From Neocallimastix lanati (nom. inval.) (Eukaryota; Neocallimastigomycota; Neocallimastigomycetes; Neocallimastigales; Neocallimastigaceae): a stretch of DNA of 64,000 nt. This document shows, one piece after another, positions 26,023 to 38,793 of this stretch. The translations under genes were made by a program, and so were the position numbers. The notes below the pieces were generated by a model, which was not told the DNA's origin, ran no database searches, and saw nothing but the letters and a program-made list of their open reading frames with translations. Numbering within the stretch: position 1 is the first letter of the stretch; each line of letters begins with the position of its first letter. The DNA is taken from NCBI GenBank assembly GCA_016946835.1, contig JACVTC010000026.1, forward strand, positions 639,501 to 703,500, given 5' to 3'.

Positions 26023-29000
26023 TTAATCAAAAATAAAATAAGTGAAAATTTTCATTTTTGGACCTGAAATATTTTTAGTTAATGAGTCTGCAACCATATT
26101 TTCTTTATCAACATATTTTAATGATACTTTTCCTTCATTTATTTTTTCATTAACATATTTATATTTTATATCCATATGTTTACATCTTGTATTAGAATTT
26201 TCATCTTCTGCAATGAATTTGCATGATTTGTTATCAATATTTATTTTTAGAGTAAAGTTGTTATTAAATATTTCACCCATTAATTTTTGTAACCACATAC
26301 CATGCTTAGTACATTCAGTTAGGCTGACAAATTCCGCTTCCGCTGTTGATAAAGTTACACATTTTTGTAATTGCGATTTCCAAGAAATAGAACTATCTCC
26401 ATTAAGAAATATATATCCTGTTGTTGATTTTCTTGTTTCTTCATCTTCAGCAAAATCTGCATCACAATAAACAGATATATTTTTGTCTCCTTTATAATGA
26501 ATTGATTTTTCTTTTGTTGAATTTAAATATTGTAAAATCATATGAGCTGATTTTAAATCTACTTCTTTTGGATATTCTGAATGTCTTGCTGCTTGATTAA
26601 CAGCAAAAGCTATATCTGGTCTTGTTTTAGTAGATATAAATAATAATTCTCCTATGATTGATTTATAGATTGTTTTGTCAATTTCTGGAGAATTTTCTCT
26701 TTCTTCTTTAGTAATTTTTCTACTAGGATATTTGATTGGTTTTGTTTTCTTCATATTATAATTTTCAATTAATTTTTCTATGTAATCTATTTGATTAATT
26801 TTGTATCCTTGATCTGTCTTGAAAATGTTTATTCCAATTATTTTATCAGCATTTGTATATTTTGAAATTTGATATTTATTTTGAAGATTGTTTGATACAT
26901 ATTTTATTTCTTCTTCAGTTCCTGTAAGTAAAATATCATCAACATATAGACTTAATACTAATGATAATTTATTATTTTTATATTTAGTAAATATACACTT
27001 ATCAGAATTAATTTGTTTAAGTCCTATACTTATTAAGAATTTGGATATTTCATTATTCCACTCTCTACCAGCTTGTTTTAAGCCATATAGAGCTTTCTTT
27101 AGTAACCAATACTTACCTTTGTTATAATTTTTATCTCCTTTTGGAATTTTCATGCAGATTTTTTCTTTTAATTTAGCATTCAGGTAAGCTGCTTTTATAT
27201 CTAATTGTTTTAACTCCAAATTATATCTGGCAGCTATTGCAATAGTTATTCTAAGACTATCGGCTTGTACTGTTGGAGAGTATGTGTTGTTATAGTCTAT
27301 TCCTTCTCTTTGTTTGAAACCTTTGGCTACCCATCTTGCCTTTTTTGTTCCATCATCTTTTGTAGTGAATATCCATCTTCCATCAATTAATGTTGCATTA
27401 CGAGGAATACTGTTAATTATTTCCACAACTCTTTGATTATACATGTTATTTAGTTCTTTATTTATGGCTTGTTTCCATTGTTTTGAATCTTTTGATTTAA
27501 TTGCTTCCTCATAATTTGATGGATTATTAAATTTGATATTTAAAATTTTGTTTTTCTTTTTTGGATTTGTATTATTTTCTTTTATAACGTCATCATTATT
27601 ATTTTTTTCATTATCATCTTCATTAATGAATTTTCTTTTATTGTTATTAGAATTTGTTTCACTATTGTTAGAATTTGTTTCACTATTGTTATTATTATTT
27701 AAATAATTTTTATTATTATCCTTGGTGTTAATTATAGTTTTAGTATTGTTATTATTTTTATTATTTTCAATAGTGTTTTGTTTATTTGTAATATTGTTAT
27801 TATTATTATCTGTGGTATCGGTATTGTTGTTATTATTGTCAGTAGTTTCAAAATTATTATTATTTGAATTATTCATATTAATATTCTTGGTATTTGAATT
27901 ATTATTGTTTAAGTTATTATTTAAATTTTGATTATTCATAAATTGTGAATTATTATCTGAATGTTCCCCCTGAATTTGTGAATTATCAAAATCAAAAAGA
28001 GAATCAACGGAATCATATGATAAGAAAGTAGTTTCAATAGATCCAGGAATATTTTCCATAAAATATACATCTCTTGCAGATATAATAGAATTAGTAGTTA
28101 TATCAAGGATTTTATAACCTATAGAGTCAGAAGCATAACCAAGAAAGATACCTGGTTTAGTATTATTATCTAATTTATTTTTCTTATGATTATTATAAAA
28201 ATAAACTCTGCAACCAAAAACTTTTAAATGGGATATATCAACAAGCTTGTTGAAGAAAACTTCATCAGGAATAAGAGAGTTATTGCCTTGATGAGGATTA
28301 AGATTATAGAGACGACAAGCACATAAAATTGCTGAATCCCAAAAGTTAATAGGTAGTTTCGTAGAAGATAAGAGTGTTTTAACACAGTTATCTAAGGTTT
28401 GGTTAAGACGTTCTGCACGACCATTTTGCTGAGGGCAATTAGGTAAAGAATGAATAAATTCAATACCATTATCCAAAAGATATTTTATTAAATTAGCGTT
28501 ATCATATTCTCTTCCATTATCGGTTTTGAGAGTAACTATGTTATAACTAGTAGTATTTTTCATTAGCTTATGGAAGTGAATAAACGCGTTACATACATCG
28601 GATTTATTCTTTAATAAATAAATCCAGCATTTTCTTGAGAAGTCATCTAAGAATGTGACATAATAATTGTAACCGTTGTATGATGTGATAAATTTTCCAA
28701 CAACATCTGAATGAATAAGTTGTAATGGATGTGTTGATTTATTAAAAGATGAGTAGAAAGGTTTTTTCTTCATTTTACTAATATGGCATTGAGAACAATC
28801 CTTTTTATTATGTAAATTTGTATGTTTTAAAACAAAGTCTTGAATATTTTTATTATTATTAAAGTGTCCTAATCTAGCATGCCATAAATCGTAGTTAAAA
28901 TTTATTGCATTTGTGTTGTTAATTAAATTATAATTATTTATATTATGTGCATTTAGTGTAAATAGGAAGTCATCATTTGCATGTAGCGTTGAAATCAGTT

Positions 29001-30431
29001 TATTGTTTTTATAAATTTGTAGACGATCTTTATTTTTGATAACGTCATAATCCATTATGAGAGTGTAACCTTTTAAAACCAAACAGTGGGTAGATAACAA
29101 ATTATTTTTAATATTGTCAGCATAATATACCTTTGACAGTTCTAAAGAGTTGTTGTCAAAGGTTCCAATATATTTTCCAACTTTTTTAATTTTTTCGGAT
29201 TTACCATTAGAATATGTGATTGATTTATTTTTTATATTTTTAGTGTTTTTTAATTTTCTAATTTCATTTGTTAAATTTATAGGACATCCTGAATCAATTA
29301 TCCATTCCGTTTTGTCATTTTCTTTGGTAGATTGTGTAATATTATTTACCGTAATATTACCGGAGAATCCGATATTTATATTTTCTTCTTCACTATCTTC
29401 ACTTTCAGTTGAATCTGATTCATTTTTAATGTTATTGCTATGAAATTTTGTATTCTTCCTACCTTTTTGCTTTCTGATATCATTTTTTCTTGGATTGTTT
29501 CTATTTTTATTCTTTCTTTTAACATTAAAGAAACATGTGTCGGTAGTATGTCCATCTTTTTGACATATATAGCAATAATTTTCTTTATTTTTAATTTCAT
29601 AATTTTTATTATTTGGTTTATTTATATTGGTTTTACTGACGGCATTCACCTGGTTCTTTAGATTTGGATTTTCTTCAATTCTTTTGATTTCTTTACATTT
29701 TTTAATAAATACTTCCATGGTAATAATTGAATTCTTCAAGTCACTAAAGGTTTTAAATTGGATTAAATTTATTGGATGGATTCCAATTTTGACAAGTTCA
29801 TCAGCGGCGAATAATATTTTGGTTTCTTCATCTAACGTTGACTTGCCCAGTTTATTAGCTTCCTTTTGTGTGATTCGAAGAGTGTATTTAAATTATTCAA
29901 ATATAATTTATAATCATTATTTTCTATTTTTAATGTTTTAATTTTATATTCGATTTTATATAATTTTGATGGGCCTGACTGGTCAAATCTACTTTTCAGT
30001 TCTTCTATCATTTCATAAGCTGTTTGACAGTCAATGATAAATTTACTTGTTGGGTCGTCCAAACTGTTTTCAATAATAGATTGAGTTGCGTTGTCTTCTT
30101 CATTTTGGATTTCTTCCATATTATTAGGATCAATTTTGACATTAATATATTGGATTAACTTTAAAGCTGTTAAATGTCCTTTTAAAGCTTTAAACCACCT
30201 TGGAAAGTTTTCAGTAGTGAGCCCAAAATTTGTATAGTTAAACACGGATTTCTTGGTCATATCAATTATTACAGTGTTACTGGTATTATTATTTTACACT
30301 GTACTGACCTTAGGGATAGCAGATGTACTTTCTTCATAATCTTGATTTGTTTCATTTATTTCATCTTCAGTATTCTGTGATGATTGGGAACTATTTTCCT
30401 TTATGAAACCTTTTTTAGATTTTTCTTCCAT
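26023..30431 (-). pseudogene. Gag-pol of copia element 2, nearly intact
   Basis: Gag begins at MEEKSKKGF (30431). An in-frame TAA at 30294-30296 interrupts after 45 codons, and an internal Met at 30260 could restart. One frameshift near 29880 joins NNLNTL to RITQKEANK of the long frame (to 26023). After that everything is in one 1238-codon frame: CCHC knuckle CYICQKDGHTTDTC (about residues 56-69 counted from the Met at 29739), protease DSGC (148-151), HARLGHF...CSQCH, integrase HSDVVGK, TDNGREY and NGRAERLN, an Asn-rich linker, RT with LDIKAAYLNA, LYGLKQAGREW and LYVDDI, RNase H with CDADFAEDEETRKSTTGY and TAEAEFV, ending near SGPKMKIFTYFIFD. All catalytic residues are visible. It could still act if the stop and shift are bypassed or are assembly errors. 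Confidence 0.9.
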
Positions 30432-30543
30432 CTTAAGAATTAAATGCTTTAACAATTTTTAATAAAATTATAGTTTATTTTAAAATAAATAAATTTAATA
30501 TCTCCTTAAGGATTTATATATTCGAGTTGTCTCTTAGAGTCGA

Positions 30544-30558
30544 ATGAGATTCTTAATC
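30544..30558 (-). other. Primer-binding site of copia element 2
   Basis: On the minus strand GATTAAGAATCTCAT directly follows the LTR end; one base differs from the GATTAAGAGTCTCAT sites elsewhere in the window. Still complementary to a tRNA-Lys(CUU)-type anticodon arm. Confidence 0.6.
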
Positions 30559-30826
30559 TGTTCAAGGTTGTGGATTCAGAGAACACGAACAAGTATTACA
30601 CTAAGTGTTTTAATATATATTTATTATATATTTTTATTTATTTATTTATTTATTTAGAAAAATACATGTATCTTTTTTATTATAAAATCAACAAGGAAAA
30701 AATAATTTAATTTTTAATTAAACTATATAATAACTATATACAAAATAAGGTTATTATTAATGAGGCTTGTGTGGCATATTAGATATGTTATGCATAATGT
30801 TCATATAACATTGCTAATATTTAACA

Positions 30827-30967
30827 AATATAACATTAATTAAATATTTAATCTAGAATCAAGCCACAAATAATATAAATACATGTAAAATAACTTAGTT
30901 AAACACTTGTAATTACCAATTTATAAAATCTTATAAATAAATAAATAATTAAATAAATAATTTAAAC

Positions 30968-30970
<3 letters not shown>
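30827..30970 (+). repeat. Second part of the 3' LTR of copia element 1
   Basis: Continues the LTR sequence interrupted at 25642 (ATAACATTAATT... to TTTAAACTTA) and matches 20077-20222. Confidence 0.9.
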
Positions 30971-31037
<67 letters not shown>

Positions 31038-31281
31038 TAATAATTACATTCCCCCTTCAAAACGTAATGGAATTGTAGTAGTTAAGACTTTATTTATTTC
31101 ATGCACTTTAGTTATTATCACAGATAATATGAATTTTATTTTAATTTTAATATTATACTATTATATAAAGATAACTTCAAAATTTTTTTTAAAAAGACTG
31201 CCAATAATATTATTTTTTCAATATTCTGGATATTTAAAGAAAAATGTATATTAAAATTGTCTAATTAATTATCTTAAAATA

Positions 31282-31334
<53 letters not shown>
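30971..31334. other. (AAT)n microsatellite and short spacer with a PPT-like relic
   Basis: (AAT)n 30971-31034 is the right flank of the nested block. At 31048-31060 the plus strand reads ACATTCCCCCTTC; its complement is a polypurine tract followed by a TGT, like the LTR-element PPTs here, so this is probably the stump of another minus-strand element. (AAAT)n at 31281-31330. Confidence 0.55.
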
Positions 31335-31335
<1 letters not shown>

Positions 31336-31571
31336 GTTAGAATATGTGAAATGATATTTTAATTACTAATAATTAATAATATATTACTAATGTAATAGTT
31401 CTTAGAATATTCATGTATTAAGCTATTACTAATAGTGTTAAGCCACATTTAAGATATATAAATACATGTAATTTGCATCTATTTTACATAACAATTAGAA
31501 ACAATTAGAAAATATAGAAACATGTAATCTTTATAATTAATAAATAAAGTTAAATTAATAAGATATAAATC

Positions 31572-31763
31572 TTATTTTCTAATAGATTAAGAGTCTCATG
31601 TGCTCTCAATAAACTCTTAGTTGCTCTTATTTTCTAATAGATTAAGAGTCTCATGTGCTCTCAATAAACTCTTAGTTGCTCTTATTTTCTAATAGATTAA
31701 GAGTCTCAGTGCTCTCAATAAACTCTTAGTTGCTCTTATTTTCTAATAGATTAAGAGTCTCAT
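31572..31763 (+). repeat. 55-bp tandem repeat of the LTR-end/primer-site junction, four copies
   Basis: The unit contains the last bases of the LTR (TTATTTTCTAATA), the primer site and an AGTTGCTC tail. Primer sites start at 31585, 31640, 31695 and 31749. Copy 3 lacks one base and copy 4 diverges after the site. Confidence 0.95.
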
Positions 31764-31932
31764 CTGACTCTTAAAAGGATCCTTATAACAATAAATCCAT
31801 AGCCAGACCTAAAAATTATGTCAAGAAGAATTTAGGAACAAAGGATTCTTTTAACAAGAATTCAATATCAAACAAGATATTATGTATCAAATGGCTTTAA
31901 CAATACCATTATATATCCTGACAAATATTAAC

Positions 31933-32092
31933 ATTAATCCATTCATAATGTTTATCTATGAATGATGAATAAGCATTAATCCATTCATAATGTTTATTTA
32001 TGAATGATGAATAAGCATTAATCCATTCATAATGTTTATCTATGAATGATGAAAATTATATTCCATTCATGACGTTTAACCATGAATGAAAA
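31933..32092 (+). repeat. 42-bp tandem repeat, three good copies and one decayed
   Basis: Units begin ATTAATCCATTCATAATG at 31933, 31975 and 32017; the last is partial. Each contains an inverted pair (ATTCAT/ATGAAT), so each can fold. Confidence 0.9.
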
Positions 32093-32573
32093 TTTAAACA
32101 CTTAGTTAAATAGCAACATTAACATAAATGTAAATGAACCCCTCATATTATTACTACTATTAAAGTAAACTATCGCCGACAGATTGGTTCACATTTCCAA
32201 ATCGACTGAGCTGACACCATAGAGTCAAATATGATCATTTTTACTTATTAACTGATGATGAATATATTTTAACTTTACTTTCATAAAATATGATGATGCA
32301 TATTAAATTAAATTATTTCGTTCAAATTGCAATTTTCATATCCCAATCCAAACATTTATTTCAAAATACTTAGTTTTAGGGGAAAATTATAAGATTAAAA
32401 TATATATAAGAAATTATTTTAGCAACATTTAAATTAAGGAATTAATATAATGTAAAATTATTTTATTTATGAAAAAGTAAAATTAGGTTAGAAAAGAAAT
32501 AATTTGTAGTTTAATAATATCAAGTGTATAATATTACAGAATAGGATAATTTTAAATACACATATTCACCAGT

Positions 32574-32616
32574 AAACCAATTTATTCATTAATGAATAAT
32601 TAGGTTTAAGGGGGAA
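32574..32616 (+). other. Hairpin plus polypurine tract
   Basis: Arms 32574-32590 and 32591-32607 (two mismatches), then AAGGGGGAA immediately before the 3' LTR. Same arrangement as 1006-1049, including the preceding CACATATTCA. Confidence 0.65.
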
Positions 32617-32887
32617 TGTTAGAATATGTGAAATTATATTTTAATTACTAATAATTAATAATATATTACTAATGTAATAGTTCTTAGAATATTCATGTAT
32701 TAAGCTATTACTAATAGTGTTAAGCCACATTTAAGATATATAAATACATGTAATTTGCATCTATTTTACATAACAATTAGAAACAATTAGAAAATATAGA
32801 AACATGTAATCTTTATAATTAATAAATAAAGTTAAATTAATAAGATATAAATCTTATTTTCTAATAATAATAAATTAAATAAAACAA

Positions 32888-33300
32888 TGTTATAATATAT
32901 GAAATATATGAAAAATAAACTTCAAATGTATTTAAACATGCTGAATTTACAAGCCACAAAATAATAGGCTAAAAACATTTCATTTAGAATAATATGCTAC
33001 TAACTTTTTATAACAAAAATATATTAATATTAATAAAGTTGACATAATTATAAACCATGTTCCTTTCTTTTAAAAAGGTTCTTAGCAAAAAAATTGTTTT
33101 CTGGAAACAAAATTATGTCAAAGAAAAACAAATTGGTATTCTAAATTATGATAAAAATTGCTTATTATGCCAAATTAAGGAAGACTAATAAAACTGATTG
33201 AACATTAGAAATGATTAAGATTGCAAAATTGAATAAGCACATAAAAATATAAAATGCCTGATAGAAGTAAAATAAAACCTTGTGTTTATATTATTTAAAG
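32888..33300 (+). mobile_element. Degenerate LTR element relic of the same superfamily
   Basis: TGTTATAATATATGAAAT (32888) resembles the LTR start of the element at 1050. The sequence up to about 33055 keeps GCCAC and AATAAAGTTGACATAATTAT, as in the first element's LTR, and 33060-33230 resembles its leader (about 160-290). No clear second LTR. Confidence 0.55.
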
Positions 33301-33597
33301 TATTGTTATTTTAACTCGTATTTATACATATAAAACTCGTATATATATTAGCTATAATAATGGAGGAATTTAATTATATGTTTGGTTTTTCTTGATATTA
33401 TTATTAATAAAAGCAATAGAAAATAATTAAAGAGTATTAAAAGTATTATTAATTATAATATTATTATTAACAATATAATGCATATTAAATACAAATATAT
33501 ATATTATTTTATGTATATCATAACCCTATTTATAGATATAAAAAAATAGCCATATTTATTTCTACTATAAATAATATAAACTTTAATAAGTACGTTA

Positions 33598-33628
<31 letters not shown>

Positions 33629-35047
33629 TATAAATTAAAAAAACTTTATTATAATAAAATTTTGTAAATAAGAAAGATTATTGATATAAAAATTAATATA
33701 AATTATATTTCTTCTTTAATAAATAAAATAATAATAAAAATATATTTTATTCAAGCATATTCTTTGGCAGATTAAAATTCTCATTTTAAAAGGATCTATA
33801 ATATAAATATAAAATAAAATTTAAATAACATTTAAATAACATTAATGACTATATATATATATATATATTTTTTTTCCAGAAAATAAAAAAAATAATATTA
33901 ATATATTAATTCACAACTATGTAGAAGATTAAAATAATTATTATTTATTAATATATTATTTTTATAATAATTATTATTTATATACGTAGTATAGACTTTT
34001 TTGATAGAACTTTAATTATCTTTTTTTTTTTTTTTTTTTTTTAGTATACTTTGTAGTACTTTTTTTATATTTGTAAATGAATAATTTATTAAATAATATA
34101 TGCTTTTTTTTTTTTTTTTTTTTTTTTGTATAACTGCCTTTTTTTTTTTCATTTTCATTTTATTGATAATAAATAATAACATGTTATTATTTTTTTTTTT
34201 TAATTAGTGTGCTATTTTATATTTATTTGTTACATATAAAATTAATTTTTTTTATCATATGAAAATTCTTATTTCTTTTTTTTTTTTTTTTTTTTAAAAA
34301 AAAATTAATATATTTACTTTTGATTAATTAAAATTTAAATATATTATTATATACGAAATTTAATTTATTTGTATAATATGTAAATATATAAATTATATAA
34401 TTAAAAATAAAAAGGGTAATAAAAAACCCAATTTTTTTTTTTTTTTTTTTTTTTTTGAATATGTAAATAATAAAAAATTAATATATGTATTCAATAATTA
34501 TTCATAAATATTTCATATAATAATATTTAAATTAGTAACTCTTTGATATAAAATAAAAAATGTATTATTAATATTATTAAGGAAAAAATAAAATTAAAAT
34601 AAACATTAAAGAGTAACACTATGTTAAAGAGTTATTAATATTATTGCCTAAACTTTAAGGTAGTTTAATTATATACATAACCATAATTATCTGGTGGTTA
34701 ATTATAGCTTAATTTTTATAAATAAAAATATAAAAAAAAAACATATTAACCATTTTAAATTAATTTTATACCAAATAATTAATACTTTTAATAAATATAT
34801 TAATAAATTAATTTATATATATTAATGTATTTAAATTTTGATGTTTATTATTGATGTTTATTATAATTAAATTTTAATTAATTCGATCTAAATAAATAAA
34901 TGAATAAAAAAGTAAATAAATTATTAAATCAATAAATCAATGAACAGTTATGTAAATCTGATCTTCTCTAAAAGTAAATCAATACATTATAGAATATATT
35001 GAATAATTAAAAAATATATGAATGGTCGTAGATAAATTTTTTTTTAT

Positions 35048-35122
<75 letters not shown>

Positions 35123-35376
35123 CTATATTATAAAAAACTATAAAAATTATATATACATATATATTTCTTTTTTTTCTTTTTTTCGTCCTTTTTTTTTTTT
35201 TTTATTTTTTATTTTTTATTTTTTTTATTTTTATTTTCATATAGTTATTATTAATACTTTCAATTATATGCATTTTTTTTTTTTTTAATAATTTATTATA
35301 AATTTTATAATCAAATTATATTAAGTAATTAATTAAAATATTATATATTATAATTTTTATTTATTTATTTTTTTAA

Positions 35377-35416
<40 letters not shown>

Positions 35417-35972
35417 AAGAAAAAGAAATACAATATAATTATAAAGATAAAATAAAATAAAATAAAAAATTGCTATTTAATTTATAATTTCTTTAAACAA
35501 ATAATATAAATTTTAAAATAATTTTAATTAAAAAATATAAAGAAATAATATTTTATAAGATTCATTTAAATTTTGTAATTTATTATTCTTAAATAATATA
35601 TTAATTATTAAAAGGGTAAAGTAGAACATTGACTTTTCTTTTATAAAAATTAAAAAATAGATAAATAATTGGAATCTGTTAAAACATATTTATATATATA
35701 GAATAATAAATTTTCTTAATATATACAATATGAATTAAAATTAAATATATATAAATATAATAATAATAAGAATATATAGTATTTTATAAAATATATACAA
35801 TAGTAATTGTTATATAAGATAAATATTGATAATTAAAAATAATTTTTTTAATGTAGAATAAATTAAATTTTATGAAATTTCTTAAAATGAAATTCTAAAT
35901 CTTAAAAAAATATATGAATGTATATTGCACATATTAAATTATGTATATATTTATATTTATTTCTGTCTAAAA

Positions 35973-36005
<33 letters not shown>

Positions 36006-36083
36006 ACTATATATAGATACATAAATATAATTAAGAGTAATTAAAATAAAGAATAATTTATAATACATATATATAACTAAACA
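33301..36083. other. Long AT-rich intergenic region
   Basis: Many poly(T) runs (34020-34042, 34105-34127, 34432-34456), a poly(A) run (35379-35414), (TA)n near 33598-33620 and an (AAT)n array at 35049-35121. No coding signal found on either strand. Confidence 0.6.
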
Positions 36084-38384
36084 ATGAGTTCAAATAAGAA
36101 AGAAAGAAATGTTAAACCCATAGAAACTAAAGTACTTTCAGTTCCAAATCCAAAATTATTATCACCTGAAAAAGTAATATCTAATTCACCTTCGTCTATA
36201 TATTATTCTGGTGTGGACGAAATTTCAGTAAAATGGTTATACTCTCCACATACTATTACTGCTTTAAGTAAAATATAAAAATTTAAAAAAATATTTTTGT
36301 ATATTTTTATTTTTTAAATAACTATATTATATATATAGTTTAATATATTCATTTTTTGAAATTTATAATTTTCACTATAGTTATTTTATTAGTTGGTCTT
36401 TTATATGCTGCTTTCTGTTTGGAATCTGTGGATACTGCTACTAATGCTAGACGGTATAATAAATAAAAATTATTTAGAATTTATATATTTATTATAGTGA
36501 AGATAATATCAATATCTAAATTGACTTATTATTTATATTATAGTATTTATTAAATATATTATTATTATTATTATTATTATTAAATATTTTTCTTTTCTTT
36601 TATTTAATTATCAGTGGATTCCTTGTTGTAGTATTTGCTTTCTTATTAATCGGAATACAACAATTTAGGGATGGTCCATTTATTAGACCTCATCCAGCTT
36701 TCTGGAGAATGGTATTATCGTTTTCAGTGATTTATTTATTAATACTTATTTTTATGTTATTCCAAGTACGTTAAAACTAAAATAGATAAATATATCTATT
36801 AATAATAAAAAAATAAAAATAAAAATCATTTTAATTATATTATAATATTAAAATTTAGTATTTATAAAAAAAATATTCAATTACTAGGATAAAGATGATA
36901 TGAGAAAATTTTTAGGTAAAATAGATTCTTCATTAGGTGTTGAATTACCTGAAAAAAGTTATGGTGAAAATTGTGATATTACTTATGAAAATTTAAAGGT
37001 GTGATAATAAAATAATAAAATACAATGATTTTTTAATTTATTAATAAATATTAGATTTTTAATTATAAATTTTTAAAATGGTTTTAATTTTATTTTATAT
37101 TATAAAGGATCAAATTTATGATATTTTTGTTCTTGCTCATTTTTTAGGTTGGTTTGGTCGTGCTCTTATTCTTCGTGATTATTGGTTCTGTTGGATTCTC
37201 TCAATTTTATTTGAATTTTGTGAATATACTTTCCAATATCTTCTTCCAAATTTCAATGAATGTTGGTGGGACCATTGGATTTTAGATGTTCTAATTTGTA
37301 ATTGGTCTGGTATTTATATCGGTATGAAAACCTGTAAATACTTTGAAATGAAACATTACTCATGGAGAGGATTTAATGAAATTAAAACTACCAAAGGAAA
37401 GATTAAGAGAGCAGCTCAACAATTTACTCCACATCATTGGACTAAATTTGAGTGGGGAATGACTAAAAGCTTTAAAAATTTTGCTGCTGTTATTTTAATG
37501 CTTATTTTTGCTATTCAGCTTGACCTTAATGGTTTCTTCTTAAAGTATCTTTTATGGATTCCATCTGAACATATTTATGTAACTTTACGTTTAGTTTTAT
37601 TATCTGGTGCTAGTGCTTCTGGCACAAGTGAAGCATATAAATTTTTAACTGATAAGTATGTTTTTTTTTTTTTTTTATGTTGGATAATTAATCATAATTA
37701 TAATTTATTGTTGATATAATTATCATAATTTAAAAACTTTTACTCTATTAAACAATGACAACGACAAATGCAATAACGACATTAGAAAAAACAATGATAA
37801 AAATAAATGAAATTATTAATGTATTATAAAAATTGTTATATATATAAAAAAAAAATAGGAATTGTATGAAATTAGGTACTCAAGCTTGGGTGACTATTGC
37901 TATTTTAGCTGTAGAAACTATTATTTGCTTCAAATATTCCAGAGGTGAATTTAAAGAATCAATGCCAAGAAATATTAGAATTGGATGGGTACATATTAAG
38001 TATACTATAATAATAATAATAATAATAATAAAAATAGAAATAAAAAAAAAACTTTTTTTTATTTTTAATTTTTTATTGTATTTTTTTTTTTTTATTTTTG
38101 AAAAATTTTTATACTATGTATATATTTTTAATTAATAAAATCAATATATTATATATACATTTTTATGATAAATATTTTATAAGACTATTGTTTTTATTGC
38201 TTTAATTATTTTTGCATTATATCAGTTTGTTCTTCTTCCAAAGATAAAGAAATCTAAGAATAATGATACTATAGTTGAAAAAAATATTTATGATAATGAA
38301 CCATTTGAATTAAAACAAAAGAACATTGATTTCTCAAATTCCAAAGATAACAAAAAAACCAAGAAAACCAAGAAAAATAATTAA
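36084..38384 (+). CDS. Phosphatidylserine synthase, base-exchange (PTDSS) type, 465 aa, seven exons
   Basis: Exons 36084-36267, 36381-36453, 36615-36765, 36888-36998, 37108-37655, 37859-37988, 38184-38384; all junctions GT-AG with matching phases. It exchanges serine for the head group of phosphatidylcholine or ethanolamine in the ER membrane. The protein follows animal PTDSS1/2 throughout: WLYSPHTITAL at the first membrane segment, GPFIRPHPAFWRMV, NFNECWWDHWILDVLICNW (family core), KTTKGKIKRAAQQFTPHHWT, and the GTQAWV region after the DKNCMKLGTQ junction. Several hydrophobic segments span the membrane. The Lys-rich tail ends KKTKKTKKNN, compatible with an ER-retrieval or cytosolic tail. Dikaryotic fungi are known for the unrelated CDP-diacylglycerol (Cho1) enzyme, so this type is notable in a fungus. 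Confidence 0.93.
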
Positions 38385-38396
38385 TTTTTTATTTTA

Positions 38397-38430
<34 letters not shown>

Positions 38431-38588
38431 AAATATTATAGTAAATGATAGATATAGATTGTTAAACAAAACAAAACAAAAAACAACCTAACCAATAATA
38501 AAAAGTATTATTATTCGATAGAAATAAATAGATAAAATTAAATTAGTCAAGAATTAAACTCAAAAAGTAAAAATCCATAAAAGATAGG

Positions 38589-38636
<48 letters not shown>

Positions 38637-38761
38637 TTCTTTTTTTATTTTTTTTTTTTTAATTATTAATTTTAATTTTAATTGAAATTTTATTTATAAT
38701 GGATTAAATATAACAATTATTTTTTTTCTTAATAAAATTTTAATTTTAGAGAAATAAAGCA

Positions 38762-38793
<32 letters not shown>

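Larger units (their letters stand above)
25643..30826 (-). mobile_element. Ty1/copia element 2 (complete, young, nested in the LTR of element 1)
   Basis: LTRs 25643-25910 and 30559-30826, both 268 bp with about 4 differences by eye, starting TGTTCAAGG and ending TTAACA or TTAGCA. Target duplication AATAT at 25638-25642 and 30827-30831, inside the 3' LTR of element 1. The PPT (read antisense, 25911-25920) and the primer site (30558-30544) are in the expected places for a minus-strand element. About 5.2 kb in total. Confidence 0.95.
31335..32866 (+). mobile_element. Non-autonomous LTR retrotransposon (TRIM/LARD-like), recent
   Basis: LTRs 31335-31584 and 32617-32866, each 250 bp, with one difference seen by eye. 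The 5-bp duplication ATAAT flanks it (31330-31334 and 32867-32871; weak evidence in such AT-rich DNA). The primer site starts at 31585. The internal 1032 bp have no gag or pol frame; near 31800-31835 a leader with ATGTCAAGAAG resembles a gag start followed quickly by a stop. Hairpin and PPT at 32574-32616. Two tandem-repeat blocks occur inside. Near-identical LTRs imply a recent move, hence an active helper element somewhere in the genome. Confidence 0.9.

Noticed and set aside
26042-26470. Plus-strand frames across 26-30 kb (up to 142 aa)
   Set aside because: Shadows of the minus-strand copia pol gene.
31572-31763. CRISPR-like regular repeats
   Set aside because: Head-to-tail 55-bp units without unique spacers, in a eukaryotic LTR element.
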